NCBI GenBank assembly: GCA_903930485.1
Contig: CAIYYO010000072.1
Coordinates: 1 to 6,468 of the forward strand
DNA from: Methanobacteriota archaeon
GTDB lineage: Archaea; Altiarchaeota; Altiarchaeia; IMC4; QMZM01
Length of the DNA stretch: 6,468 nucleotides
Direction of reading: 5' to 3'
Within the stretch, counting starts at the first letter, position 1, and every line of letters starts with the position of its first letter. Positions 1 through 5,845 of this stretch are shown one piece after another. Under the pieces are notes generated by a model, which was given only the letters and a program-made list of their open reading frames with translations, was not told the DNA's origin and ran no database searches. A program made the position numbers and the translations under genes.

Positions 1-89
1 CCCGCGCTCTCCTTGTCCGCAAGATAGGCGTTCTTCAATCCCGCAAGCCTCAGGCCCGTAATCGTGAGCTCGTCCGCGATCAGGTACAT
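1..89 (-). CDS. atpF: A-type ATP synthase subunit F, N-terminal part (cut by window edge)
   Basis: Only the first 29 codons are inside the window, read leftward from an ATG at 89-87. The peptide begins MYLIADELTITGLRLAGLKN. This matches the start of archaeal ATP synthase subunit F, a small protein (about 100 residues in the family) of the central stalk that opens with a beta strand followed by a 'GxRLAG' stretch. It begins seven bases after the subunit E stop. The sequence AAGGA, overlapping that stop, can act as a modest ribosome-binding site (positions 94-98). Its place directly after C and E fits the family gene order, in which F is followed by the catalytic A and B subunits, which would lie outside the window. 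The identification rests on a short N-terminus plus context. Confidence 0.85.
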   Translation of the reverse strand, partial: MYLIADELTITGLRLAGLKNAYLADKESA

Positions 90-96
90 TTTTTCC

Positions 97-651
97 TTAC
101 AAATCCTTGAATAAAATCTTTACTATCCCGGGTTTTAGCACGAGCTCCAGCCCGCCCATTACACTGTTCAGTGTATTGTCGACGCTGGTGCTCCCGTCCT
201 TGCTCCGGACTATGACTCCAAAATCGCCTATGTTCTCGACCTTCGCGCCGTCCAGCAGGTTCACATATTCTTTGTCGACGTAATAGACCGGATCGCTTAT
301 GTCCTTGGAACCGTTAGCCGCAAGGCTTTTCATGAGCGAGGCTTTCTCTTTGTGATTCATCGCCAAAATCCTCGCCTTGGCCTCTTCGAAGACGGCTTCG
401 ACCATCTCGGTCTTCTTGGAGTCGAGCATTTTCTTCTTCTCCATTCTGGCATCGGACAGAATACGCCGCGGAATCAAGTCGAGCTCATTCTTCCTCGTGT
501 CCAGCACTTCATCAAAGGCTTTCACGCCCTCCTCCTCGATCTCTTTCCTTATCTCTGCGATCCTTCCCTCGGCTTCCTTGTCTAACTCCTCGATCTCCTT
601 GTCGCCGGCTTCTCTGATCTTTTTCTCGATCTTGTCAAGATTCCCGCTCAT
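97..651 (-). CDS. atpE: A-type ATP synthase subunit E (peripheral stalk)
   Basis: Encodes 184 residues, a normal length for archaeal subunit E. Residues 1 to about 95 are almost entirely charged helix rich in Glu and Lys, the long coiled coil that pairs with subunit H to make the stator stalk. Residues about 115-184 form the globular head that caps the catalytic A3B3 ring; the family-typical stretch FGVIVRSKDG (residues 144-153), followed by VDNTLNSVM (157-165) and a C-terminal ILF, is visible. The start ATG at 651-649 overlaps the stop of the preceding subunit C gene in an ATGA junction, which implies translational coupling. GGTGAT lies three bases ahead of the ATG, a strong match to the archaeal 16S rRNA 3' end. 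The stalk protein acts on the cytoplasmic face of the membrane. Confidence 0.95.
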   Translation of the reverse strand: MSGNLDKIEKKIREAGDKEIEELDKEAEGRIAEIRKEIEEEGVKAFDEVLDTRKNELDLIPRRILSDARMEKKKMLDSKKTEMVEAVFEEAKARILAMNHKEKASLMKSLAANGSKDISDPVYYVDKEYVNLLDGAKVENIGDFGVIVRSKDGSTSVDNTLNSVMGGLELVLKPGIVKILFKDL

Positions 652-1697
652 GTTATCACCAGATCCATGGTCTCTTTTTGATTCATCCCGTTTGATACCG
701 ATACAGCGATTGCACGAAGGTTCTTCACCTCGTATTCCTTCATCTTCAGGAATCCCAGGAGGACTCCGATGTGGAAGGGTATGCCGTTAAGCGCCCTCTT
801 GTATTCGGCCAGCACCTGTTTCTTTAAAGACAGCTCCAGCCGTATGAGGGTTTTCTCCTTATCATAAGTCTTCAGCCCTTCGGCGGCGACGTCTTTGTAT
901 GCCGTACCCGAAAGCGCCGACGATACCTCCTGGACGTCTTTACCTGAAAGCCCACGGGCCCTACTTCCAAGCCTGTATCCGCCGGATACTAGGAATTTCT
1001 CGGCCTTGCAGCCGCATGCCGCAGAACGCAAAAGAATCATGATATTGACGGCGTCTATCTCGGTGCCGACGAGCTTGCGGGCGTAGAGTGCGTCTTTTGA
1101 GGAGAGCGAGTCTATCGAATCCCACAGGTTCCCATAGTAATATTTGTCCAGCATTGAGGCCGCATATCCCTGCGTGGCCAGTTCCTCGTTCGAAAGCTTG
1201 GAAAGAAAATCATAGTCGGTGTCTTTGAGCAGGTCGACTGCCTCTTTTTTCGTTTTTGCCGTAGGCGCCTCTTTCAGGAAATTCTTCACGTCCGGGCCAA
1301 GCGCCGGCAGATATGCCGAATAATCAGGCTCCTTCTCCTTCGAAACGGAATCGAGGCGGTTCAAAACGAGCTTGACGACCTCTATCTCATGCACCATCAT
1401 ATACGCTTTAAGGAAATCGTGAGTGTCTTTGGGCGCGATCCCGATTGCAAGACGGGAGATAGATGCCATGTTCGACAGAAGGGCAGTCTCCACGCTCTGC
1501 AAAGACATATCGGTCAGCTTGCCCACGTCCTGCTTGTAGGAGGTGTGTTCCAGGAGGGAGGAATATTCCTCAAGATTCTTCGCCGACGAAAGAGCCTTCA
1601 GGTCCTCATCCTTGAGCATGAAGCTCTTAAGCGCCATCACCCTTGCATTGGGATAGGCGTAGTCGACTGGGCTTGTAAGAGCGGACAGAGAACCCAT
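648..1697 (-). CDS. atpC: A-type ATP synthase subunit C (V-type subunit d homologue)
   Basis: Encodes 349 residues, the usual size of archaeal subunit C. This all-helical funnel-shaped protein sits on the membrane rotor ring and couples it to the central stalk. Family signatures seen are DYAYPNARVMALKSFML near the N-terminus (residues 12-28), LDKYYYGNLW (183-192), GTEIDAVNIMILLRS (211-225) and the C-terminal PFHIGVLLGFLKMKEYEVKN (307-326). There is no membrane segment. The start is supported by the conserved N-terminus, but the ten bases between the subunit H stop and this ATG hold no Shine-Dalgarno match (TAAAAAAACAAAAATG). Translation probably depends on ribosomes arriving from subunit H. 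The gene stands before E, whereas most archaeal operons have E before C. The family motif after NLR is slightly divergent (AIAVSVSNGM). Confidence 0.95.
   Translation of the reverse strand: MGSLSALTSPVDYAYPNARVMALKSFMLKDEDLKALSSAKNLEEYSSLLEHTSYKQDVGKLTDMSLQSVETALLSNMASISRLAIGIAPKDTHDFLKAYMMVHEIEVVKLVLNRLDSVSKEKEPDYSAYLPALGPDVKNFLKEAPTAKTKKEAVDLLKDTDYDFLSKLSNEELATQGYAASMLDKYYYGNLWDSIDSLSSKDALYARKLVGTEIDAVNIMILLRSAACGCKAEKFLVSGGYRLGSRARGLSGKDVQEVSSALSGTAYKDVAAEGLKTYDKEKTLIRLELSLKKQVLAEYKRALNGIPFHIGVLLGFLKMKEYEVKNLRAIAVSVSNGMNQKETMDLVIT
655..660 (-). promoter_or_regulatory. Shine-Dalgarno site for subunit E inside the end of subunit C
   Basis: The minus strand reads GGTGAT, then AAC, then ATG. 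This is complementary to the anti-Shine-Dalgarno end of archaeal 16S rRNA (AUCACC). It lies within the last codons of subunit C and supports the ATGA-overlap start of subunit E. Confidence 0.75.
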
Positions 1698-1707
1698 TTT
1701 TGTTTTT

Positions 1708-2019
1708 TTACTGGATGTTTTTGAATTCCTTGAGAGTCATCTCGACGGCGGCAGGCATGTTTTTCCTCGCCTCCTCTTCGATCCGTTTCGTCTCGGCTCC
1801 GGTCGTTTTGGTTATTTCCGTAACCTCTTTTTCGGCGTCTTCCTTGACTTTCTTCGCCTTCTTGTCCATCAGGGCGTTCGCTTCGGCGGTTTTTTCCTTG
1901 ATGATTTTTTCGCGGACAGACTTTGCTTCGGTTATCCTTTTCTCGGCCTTTGCCTTGGCCGACTCGACTTTTTTGGCAACTTCTTCCTCGACCTTTTTTA
2001 TGTGCTCAAGCTCATCCAT
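1708..2019 (-). CDS. atpH: A-type ATP synthase subunit H (peripheral stalk, V-type subunit G-like)
   Basis: Encodes 103 residues with almost no hydrophobic core. It is a continuous Lys/Glu/Ala-rich helix with repeating spacing typical of a coiled coil, covering about residues 3-88. The N-terminus MDELEHIKKVEEEV resembles archaeal AhaH/AtpH, about 100-110 residues in the family, which pairs with subunit E to form the stator. The call rests on composition, length and position as first gene of the ATP synthase cluster, since coiled coils have low sequence identity. The start has GGTGAG three bases upstream and a TATA-like box at a suitable distance. It is followed ten bases later by subunit C. 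In the common archaeal arrangement the membrane subunits I and K come next; here they do not. Confidence 0.85.
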   Translation of the reverse strand: MDELEHIKKVEEEVAKKVESAKAKAEKRITEAKSVREKIIKEKTAEANALMDKKAKKVKEDAEKEVTEITKTTGAETKRIEEEARKNMPAAVEMTLKEFKNIQ

Positions 2020-2022
2020 CGC

Positions 2023-2028
2023 CTCACC
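2023..2028 (-). promoter_or_regulatory. Shine-Dalgarno site of atpH
   Basis: The minus strand reads GGTGAG, GCG, ATG. Five of the six bases match the archaeal GGTGAT consensus, with spacing like that of subunit E. Confidence 0.7.
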
Positions 2029-2053
2029 ATTTATAGTAAGATTTAATACTTCG

Positions 2054-2063
2054 TATTTAAAAA
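2054..2063 (-). promoter_or_regulatory. Probable TATA box of the ATP synthase operon (proximal)
   Basis: The minus strand reads TTTTTAAATA, close to the archaeal TATA consensus (TTTAWATA-like). Its centre lies about 40 bases before the atpH ATG. A start site some 25 bases downstream would give a short leader of roughly 12 bases that still contains the Shine-Dalgarno site. This is inferred from motif and spacing only. Confidence 0.5.
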
Positions 2064-2123
2064 TGATTCCGTAGCCGATAAAACATTGTCCATAAATTTT
2101 TTAATTAACGTTCATTATAGATT

Positions 2124-2144
2124 ATTGACAAAATATCTGTCGAT
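2124..2144. repeat. Imperfect inverted repeat upstream of the ATP synthase operon
   Basis: The arms ATTGACA (2124-2130) and TGTCGAT (2138-2144) pair at six of seven positions around a seven-base centre. It lies immediately downstream of the distal TATA-like box relative to minus-strand transcription. This is a possible operator, unproven. Confidence 0.3.
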
Positions 2145-2145
2145 T

Positions 2146-2154
2146 TATTTAAAA
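2146..2154 (-). promoter_or_regulatory. Possible second, distal TATA box upstream of the ATP synthase operon
   Basis: The minus strand reads TTTTAAATA, the same nine bases as in the proximal box, 92 bases further upstream. It could serve a second promoter with a leader of about 100 bases. The surrounding DNA is very AT-rich, so a chance match is quite possible. Confidence 0.25.
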
Positions 2155-2217
2155 TTCAATTCAACAAGCCTTAAAAACATGATTTCCTGTCAAAAACCTC
2201 GTTTAAACCATTGGAAT

Positions 2218-2247
2218 ATTATACACTAAAAAAAGAAAATTATACAC
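2218..2247. repeat. Nine-base direct repeat ATTATACAC, two copies 21 bases apart
   Basis: ATTATACAC occurs at 2218-2226 and again at 2239-2247, separated by an A-rich spacer. The 21-base period is about two helical turns, so the copies face the same side of the DNA. The region is AT-rich, but both copies are perfect nine-mers containing C bases. Function is unknown; a regulator site is one possibility. Confidence 0.4.
2225..2240 (-). terminator. Probable oligo-T terminator of the secF-secD transcript
   Basis: On the minus strand this is a T-run of TTTTC followed by seven T, about 95 bases after the secD stop. Archaeal RNA polymerase commonly stops at T-rich tracts without a hairpin. Other shorter T-rich stretches occur between here and secD (2308-2330), so termination may be spread over the zone. 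Confidence 0.4.
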
Positions 2248-2330
2248 AATGTTCAAAACCTAAGGGATTAGATAAGCGCGCCCTCGAAGGGGTTTTTGGC
2301 CTACGGAAAAGATAATGAAAACAATAATTT

Positions 2331-3977
2331 TTATTCCTGACCCTTGAGCAGTTCCTCAATAGTCTTAGCGTATGCGGGCCGGGTGATGAACACGCCGATG
2401 AACACGCCGAGTATCGTGGTCAACGCGAACCCCTTAAGCATGCCCGCAACGAAAGTCATCAGCGGAAGCATGAGCGCGATGATCGTCGCAGCCGACGTGA
2501 ATATGATGAAGAACGCTCGCTTGATCCTCTCGGTCAGGCTTGCCGACTTTTTCCCGGTGGCGCTTTTCGAGGCGATCGTTTCGTCGGTTATGACGATCTG
2601 GTTGTCGACCCCGGTGCCGACCGCCGCTATTATGCCTGCGATAGCGGGAAGGTCTATCTCCCAGTTTATGAGCGAGGCGATCCCTAGTATGATGATTATC
2701 TCGCTGAAGCCGGTTATTATTGTAGGGACCACTATGAAGAGCTTCTTGTACCGCAGATAGATCACTAGGGAAACGCTTATTATGCCTATGAGGCCTGTGA
2801 TCAGGCTGTACCTGAGGAACTGCGCACCGAGTGACGGCGGCACCGTTGATTCCGAGTCGATGTTGGCTTTTGCCGGGAGGTTCCCTGACGTGAGCCATAT
2901 CTGGTTCTGCTGGAGCTCGGCTTCGGCATCCTGCTGCGTATTCCCCCCGCCAGTTATCTGCGCTGCGTAGACGCATTCGCCTTGCGTGTCGAAATTCAGT
3001 CTCGGGCAAGTCTTTAAGCCGGTGACGTTCTGTATCCATCCCTCGGGGTCTTTCCTGCCCTCGTCGGACAGGGGATAGCTCTGCACGATTATGCCTAGGT
3101 CCCGGACCTTGTCTACGTCCTCGACAGGGATGCGGGACTCGTCTTCTGCCAGGATCGTTTTCGTATATCCGAGGACTTTGTATCTCGCATATTCGTCGAG
3201 TGTCTTGTTCATGTCGTTCGGGTACGCGATTATGATCGGTATCCCGGAGCGGTTCTCTATGACATGGACCGCGGTGTCGCCGAAGTATATGTCTTTGGAA
3301 GAACCGGCTGCGCTCGACGACGTATTTCCGAGGAGCCCGTGAAGCGTTTCGGTCATGAGGATAGTGGTGCCTTCGGGCCTGTCGATGAAGAGGTCTACCG
3401 GCCTGTTCCGCGGGTTATCGAGGCCGTAGAACTTGCCAGCCGCCACTTTTCCGAACCGGCAGCCTCCGACCCCGTCGAGCTTGATGTTCACGTGCCACGC
3501 GTACCCGCTGCCCTGGCCTGCAGAATACACGCCCGACGAGCCGCTCCCTAGGTCGATGCTTATCTCCGCACCCTTGACGGCAAGTTGCCCGTCTATCCTC
3601 TGCTCGAAGTTTGCCTGCTGCTTCAGTATCTCTTCAATGGCGCGGACCTCTTCGGGCGAAGCCTTTGCGATCTTGATGATTATGTACTGGTCCCCGTACA
3701 CGGTGACCGGTATGTCTTTGAGGCCCATTGAGTTCAGACGGCTCTCGAGTATGCCTTTCTCGATGGTCATGGTCTCGGCAGAGACATTGGTGTCGAGCTT
3801 AAGCCATATCTCGGTCCCTCCCGCAAAGTCCAGACCGTAATCAAGGCCGTTGCCGAAACCTATCGGCTTGTCCTTGTTTATGGCCGTGATGTTGAAGATC
3901 AGAACCAGCGATAAGAGGATGCTTATTAGGAATATCCATATCCTGACGCTCCTTGAAAGATTCCTGAGTGGATCCAT
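2331..3977 (-). CDS. secD: Protein-export membrane protein SecD
   Basis: Encodes 548 residues, in the usual range for archaeal SecD. A first membrane helix (about residues 12-30) is followed by the conserved DYGLDFAGGTEIWLKL motif (46-61), a large external domain to about residue 385, and five more helices to about 535. In the fourth helix, GTGVDNQIVITDE (454-466) carries Asp458, which aligns with the membrane Asp needed for proton-driven function in bacterial SecD. SecD works with SecF and SecYE to help move proteins across the membrane; archaea lack SecA. The start is firm because in-frame TAA-TAA lies just upstream, yet there is no Shine-Dalgarno site. Cys324 and Cys335 in the external domain, eleven residues apart, could form a disulfide. 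The gene follows secF by 21 bases in the same frame. Confidence 0.97.
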   Translation of the reverse strand: MDPLRNLSRSVRIWIFLISILLSLVLIFNITAINKDKPIGFGNGLDYGLDFAGGTEIWLKLDTNVSAETMTIEKGILESRLNSMGLKDIPVTVYGDQYIIIKIAKASPEEVRAIEEILKQQANFEQRIDGQLAVKGAEISIDLGSGSSGVYSAGQGSGYAWHVNIKLDGVGGCRFGKVAAGKFYGLDNPRNRPVDLFIDRPEGTTILMTETLHGLLGNTSSSAAGSSKDIYFGDTAVHVIENRSGIPIIIAYPNDMNKTLDEYARYKVLGYTKTILAEDESRIPVEDVDKVRDLGIIVQSYPLSDEGRKDPEGWIQNVTGLKTCPRLNFDTQGECVYAAQITGGGNTQQDAEAELQQNQIWLTSGNLPAKANIDSESTVPPSLGAQFLRYSLITGLIGIISVSLVIYLRYKKLFIVVPTIITGFSEIIIILGIASLINWEIDLPAIAGIIAAVGTGVDNQIVITDETIASKSATGKKSASLTERIKRAFFIIFTSAATIIALMLPLMTFVAGMLKGFALTTILGVFIGVFITRPAYAKTIEELLKGQE

Positions 3978-3998
3978 GTTGTATTATTATTCTTTTAA

Positions 3999-5129
3999 TT
4001 ATGCCGCCCGGCTGCTCCGGGCTTTTCTCAGCTTGCTTCCCCTTTCCTCGATGTACCATTTCAGTATCCCGGCGTTCATGAACCAGGTGCTGCAGACGTC
4101 TGCGACGAGGCCGAGCAGCAGAACCGATGCGATGCTTGAGAGTGTCGCGACGTGCGTTACAAAGGTCGAGATAACGAGAACGACTATCATGACGACGACG
4201 GTCGTCCCGGTCATCGTGAGCCCGGTCTTTATGGCGCTGTCCACGCCTTCGTTGACGTCGCCCTTCCTTCTCTTGAGTATCCTTGACGCCAGCACTACGT
4301 CGGTATCAACTGAATAGCCGACGAGCATGAGCAGCGCAACAAGTGATGCGGGTTCCAGGACTATCCCTAGGAGGCTCATCCCGCCAAGGGTTATCAGGGC
4401 GTCCGAGGTCGCAGACAGGAGAACGGCCATCGAGGGAACGAAGTTCCTGAAGGCGATGAATATGACGAGGGCCATGAGTATATAACCGATGATGGCGGCC
4501 TTCAGCCCGTCGGTCTTCAGCTTCTCCCCAAGCGTCGGCTGCATCGCGTCGATGTTCATGTTCCTCTTGTCGAGCTTCACCGTAAGCCCTGGTCCGACGA
4601 AGTCTTTCAGCGCGTTCTCGAGATCGGTCTTGTCCATGTCTATGGAAACGATCGTCATAATCTTGGAAGAATTATCGAATGATACGTCGACTCCCTGCCT
4701 CAGCCTGACGGTCAGCCTCTGGTTCAGATCCGACGGCGGAGGGGTTTGCAGCGACACGGTCGCTACGTCGTTGGTCCTCAGGGCGCCGGTGTATTTCTCG
4801 AGCGCCGCGCTCGTCTCGTTGAAGGTTGCGACCGACGTCGTCTCGATGCTTACCTTGTTTTTTGCCGTCTCGATGTCGCTTCCTTCGTAAACCTTCAGGT
4901 CCTTGAGGCCGACGATGGTGAGGTCTTTAGTGATCCCGTCAAGAGACGCCTGCCCTAAAGGGGCATCCGTGGTCACTTCGATAAGCGTCCCGCCCTTGAA
5001 GTCTATCCCGAGAGGCAGGCCGTTCACGAGGACTACCACGACCGCAAGGATCGAGAGGACTATGGGTATGAATATGAGCGTCCTGTATGGGACCTTCCCG
5101 ACTAGCCTGCTGTAAATGTTGTCAAACAT
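3999..5129 (-). CDS. secF: Protein-export membrane protein SecF
   Basis: Encodes 376 residues. The first helix is about residues 18-36, then the conserved GIDFKGGTLIEV (41-52), an external domain to about 205, and five helices between about 208 and 355. GYSVDTDVVLASRI (271-284) is the archaeal form of the fourth-helix motif, with Asp275 and Asp277 in place of bacterial GYSxND. The C-terminus is basic and cytoplasmic. It is partner of SecD in the translocation-assisting complex. At 376 residues it is longer than the roughly 280-300 I recall for archaeal SecF; the excess lies in the external domain, around residues 90-150. The start is firm: an in-frame TGA stands 21 bases upstream and no other start lies between. 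No clear Shine-Dalgarno site precedes the ATG. Confidence 0.96.
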   Translation of the reverse strand: MFDNIYSRLVGKVPYRTLIFIPIVLSILAVVVVLVNGLPLGIDFKGGTLIEVTTDAPLGQASLDGITKDLTIVGLKDLKVYEGSDIETAKNKVSIETTSVATFNETSAALEKYTGALRTNDVATVSLQTPPPSDLNQRLTVRLRQGVDVSFDNSSKIMTIVSIDMDKTDLENALKDFVGPGLTVKLDKRNMNIDAMQPTLGEKLKTDGLKAAIIGYILMALVIFIAFRNFVPSMAVLLSATSDALITLGGMSLLGIVLEPASLVALLMLVGYSVDTDVVLASRILKRRKGDVNEGVDSAIKTGLTMTGTTVVVMIVVLVISTFVTHVATLSSIASVLLLGLVADVCSTWFMNAGILKWYIEERGSKLRKARSSRAA

Positions 5130-5181
5130 GGTCTCTGTCTCGCAATTTCAGTCGAACGTAGGAATAGATTTAGTTTTTACG

Positions 5182-5189
5182 ATTTAAAT
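5182..5189 (-). promoter_or_regulatory. Probable TATA box of the secF-secD operon
   Basis: The minus strand reads ATTTAAAT, about 56 bases before the secF ATG. Transcription from about 25 bases downstream would give a leader near 30 bases. Inferred from motif and position. Confidence 0.5.
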
Positions 5190-5191
5190 AT

Positions 5192-5237
5192 CCCGTCCGG
5201 GCAAAAACGCGCAAAACGGTCGCCCGACGGCCGGGCG
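5192..5237. repeat. GC-rich palindromes in the divergent promoter region
   Basis: CGCCCG (5221-5226) and CGGGCG (5232-5237) form a perfect six-base inverted repeat around ACGGC. A second small one, CCCG-TC-CGGG, lies at 5192-5201. CCGGGC recurs at 5197-5202 and 5231-5236, 34 bases apart. This GC-rich island lies between the TATA-like boxes of secF and of the CBS gene, otherwise set in AT-rich DNA, so a shared operator is possible. Confidence 0.4.
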
Positions 5238-5245
5238 GAAAGTTC

Positions 5246-5253
5246 TTTATTAA
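5246..5253 (+). promoter_or_regulatory. Probable TATA box of the CBS gene pair
   Basis: TTTATTAA, about 40 bases before the ATG at 5290. A start site some 25 bases downstream would leave a short leader of about 15 bases holding the AGGTGA Shine-Dalgarno site. Confidence 0.45.
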
Positions 5254-5276
5254 TTTTGATTCCAATATTAGATTGT

Positions 5277-5282
5277 AGGTGA
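5277..5282 (+). promoter_or_regulatory. Shine-Dalgarno site of the CBS zinc-ribbon gene
   Basis: AGGTGA, seven bases ahead of the ATG at 5290. It is a strong match to the archaeal consensus and fixes the start. Confidence 0.75.
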
Positions 5283-5289
5283 AAGAAAA

Positions 5290-5829
5290 ATGGAAATAAG
5301 AGTTGGCGACGCGATGACCAAGGGCGTCATATACGCTACGCCGCAGGACAACATACAAAGGATCGCGGAGATAATGAGGAAGAACGACATCGACTCCGTC
5401 ATAGTAATGGACAAGGGGAAGGGCGTCGGCATCGTTACGGACACTGACATCATAGGCAAGATCGTCGCCACCGGTAAAGACCCGAGGAATACGCCGGTCT
5501 CGCAGATCATGACGTCTCCGCTTTTGACCATCACCCCGGACAAGGACGTCGACAAGGCTGCGCGGATGCTGAGGGACAAGAACATAAAGAGGCTCGTCGT
5601 TACTCAGAACAACAAGATCGTCGGGATAATCTCCGAGTTCGACCTCGTCAGGATAGAGCCTGCGCTGCACCTGCTCATCAAGGAGCACAGCAAGTGGGAC
5701 ATAGCCGACATACCCGGCCGGGTCGGGACCATCAGCGGGAACTGCGAGGTCTGCGGCGAATATTCCGACAACCTGACGAACCTGGAAGGACGGCTGCTCT
5801 GCGAGGAATGCGTGGGGCAGGAAGGATAG
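5290..5829 (+). CDS. Two-CBS-domain protein with C-terminal zinc ribbon
   Basis: Encodes 179 residues. Two CBS domains make one Bateman module: the first covers about residues 4-60 (VGDAMTKGVIYATP, then GKGVGIVTDTDIIGKI) and the second about 70-123 (VSQIMTSPLLTITP, then NNKIVGIISEFDLVRI). A zinc-ribbon knuckle pair follows, CEVC at 152-155 and CEEC at 171-174. The architecture and length fit the archaeal CBS plus zinc-ribbon family typified by Thermoplasma Ta0289, whose ribbon can bind zinc or iron. CBS pairs commonly bind AMP, ATP or SAM; the target here is unknown. The protein is soluble and cytoplasmic, with no signal peptide or membrane helix. It is divergent from secF and probably shares a transcript with the CBS gene 16 bases downstream. 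Function beyond ligand sensing is inference. Confidence 0.92.
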   Translation: MEIRVGDAMTKGVIYATPQDNIQRIAEIMRKNDIDSVIVMDKGKGVGIVTDTDIIGKIVATGKDPRNTPVSQIMTSPLLTITPDKDVDKAARMLRDKNIKRLVVTQNNKIVGIISEFDLVRIEPALHLLIKEHSKWDIADIPGRVGTISGNCEVCGEYSDNLTNLEGRLLCEECVGQEG

Positions 5830-5832
5830 ACC

Positions 5833-5842
5833 TTTTTCTTTT
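5833..5842 (+). terminator. Short T-rich tract between the two CBS genes (possible weak terminator)
   Basis: TTTTTCTTTT follows the first CBS stop by three bases and ends just before the second CBS gene. Archaeal polymerase can pause or stop at such tracts, so it may reduce read-through into the second gene. The tract is short and no hairpin is seen. Confidence 0.25.
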
Positions 5843-5845
5843 GAA

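Larger units (their letters stand above)
2020..2330. other. AT-rich intergenic region between secD and atpH
   Basis: These 311 bases contain no gene I can support; open frames here are only about ten codons or of shadow type. The stretch near 2040-2250 is strongly AT-rich, unlike the flanking genes. It holds two TATA-like boxes for the atp operon, an imperfect dyad at 2124-2144, a perfect GTTTAAAC palindrome at 2201-2208, a nine-base direct repeat at 2218-2226 and 2239-2247, and T-runs on the minus strand suited to ending the secF-secD transcript. The part nearer secD (2277-2310) is more GC-rich, with a small CCCT/AGGG hairpin at 2281-2291. Confidence 0.7.

Noticed and set aside
377..790. Ser/Phe-rich open frame of 137 codons on the plus strand
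   Set aside because: It lies opposite the coiled-coil region of subunit E. Antisense of Glu/Lys-rich helix gives Ser/Phe/Leu-rich shadow translations. No ribosome site or family resemblance.
1700..2074. Plus-strand frame of 124 codons with hydrophobic stretches that looks like a small membrane protein
   Set aside because: It is the antisense of the Lys/Glu-rich subunit H. Phe/Ser/Leu runs are expected from that complement and do not indicate membrane helices.
2120..2145. TTGACA resembling a bacterial -35 element
   Set aside because: The genome is archaeal by gene content and promoter type, and no -10 element lies at the right spacing. The hexamer is part of the imperfect dyad.
2281..2300. 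Small hairpin CCCT-CGA-AGGG followed by five T on the plus strand, as a terminator of a plus-strand RNA
   Set aside because: No plus-strand gene or promoter lies upstream to be ended; the stem is only four pairs. On the minus strand the hairpin lacks a following T-run, so it does not fit the secD transcript either.
2020..2330. Possible tRNA, box C/D RNA, riboswitch or CRISPR repeat in the gap
   Set aside because: I found no cloverleaf, no paired C and D boxes, no conserved riboswitch core and no regularly spaced long repeats. Only short AT-rich repeats are present.
2315..2347. Tiny plus-strand frame of ten codons starting ATGAAAACAATA near the end of secD
   Set aside because: It is too short, overlaps the secD 3' end on the opposite strand, and has no ribosome-binding site.
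2434..3039. Open frame of 201 codons on the minus strand within secD
   Set aside because: It is in another frame of the same strand as a certain SecD gene. The Arg/His-rich product resembles no protein family.
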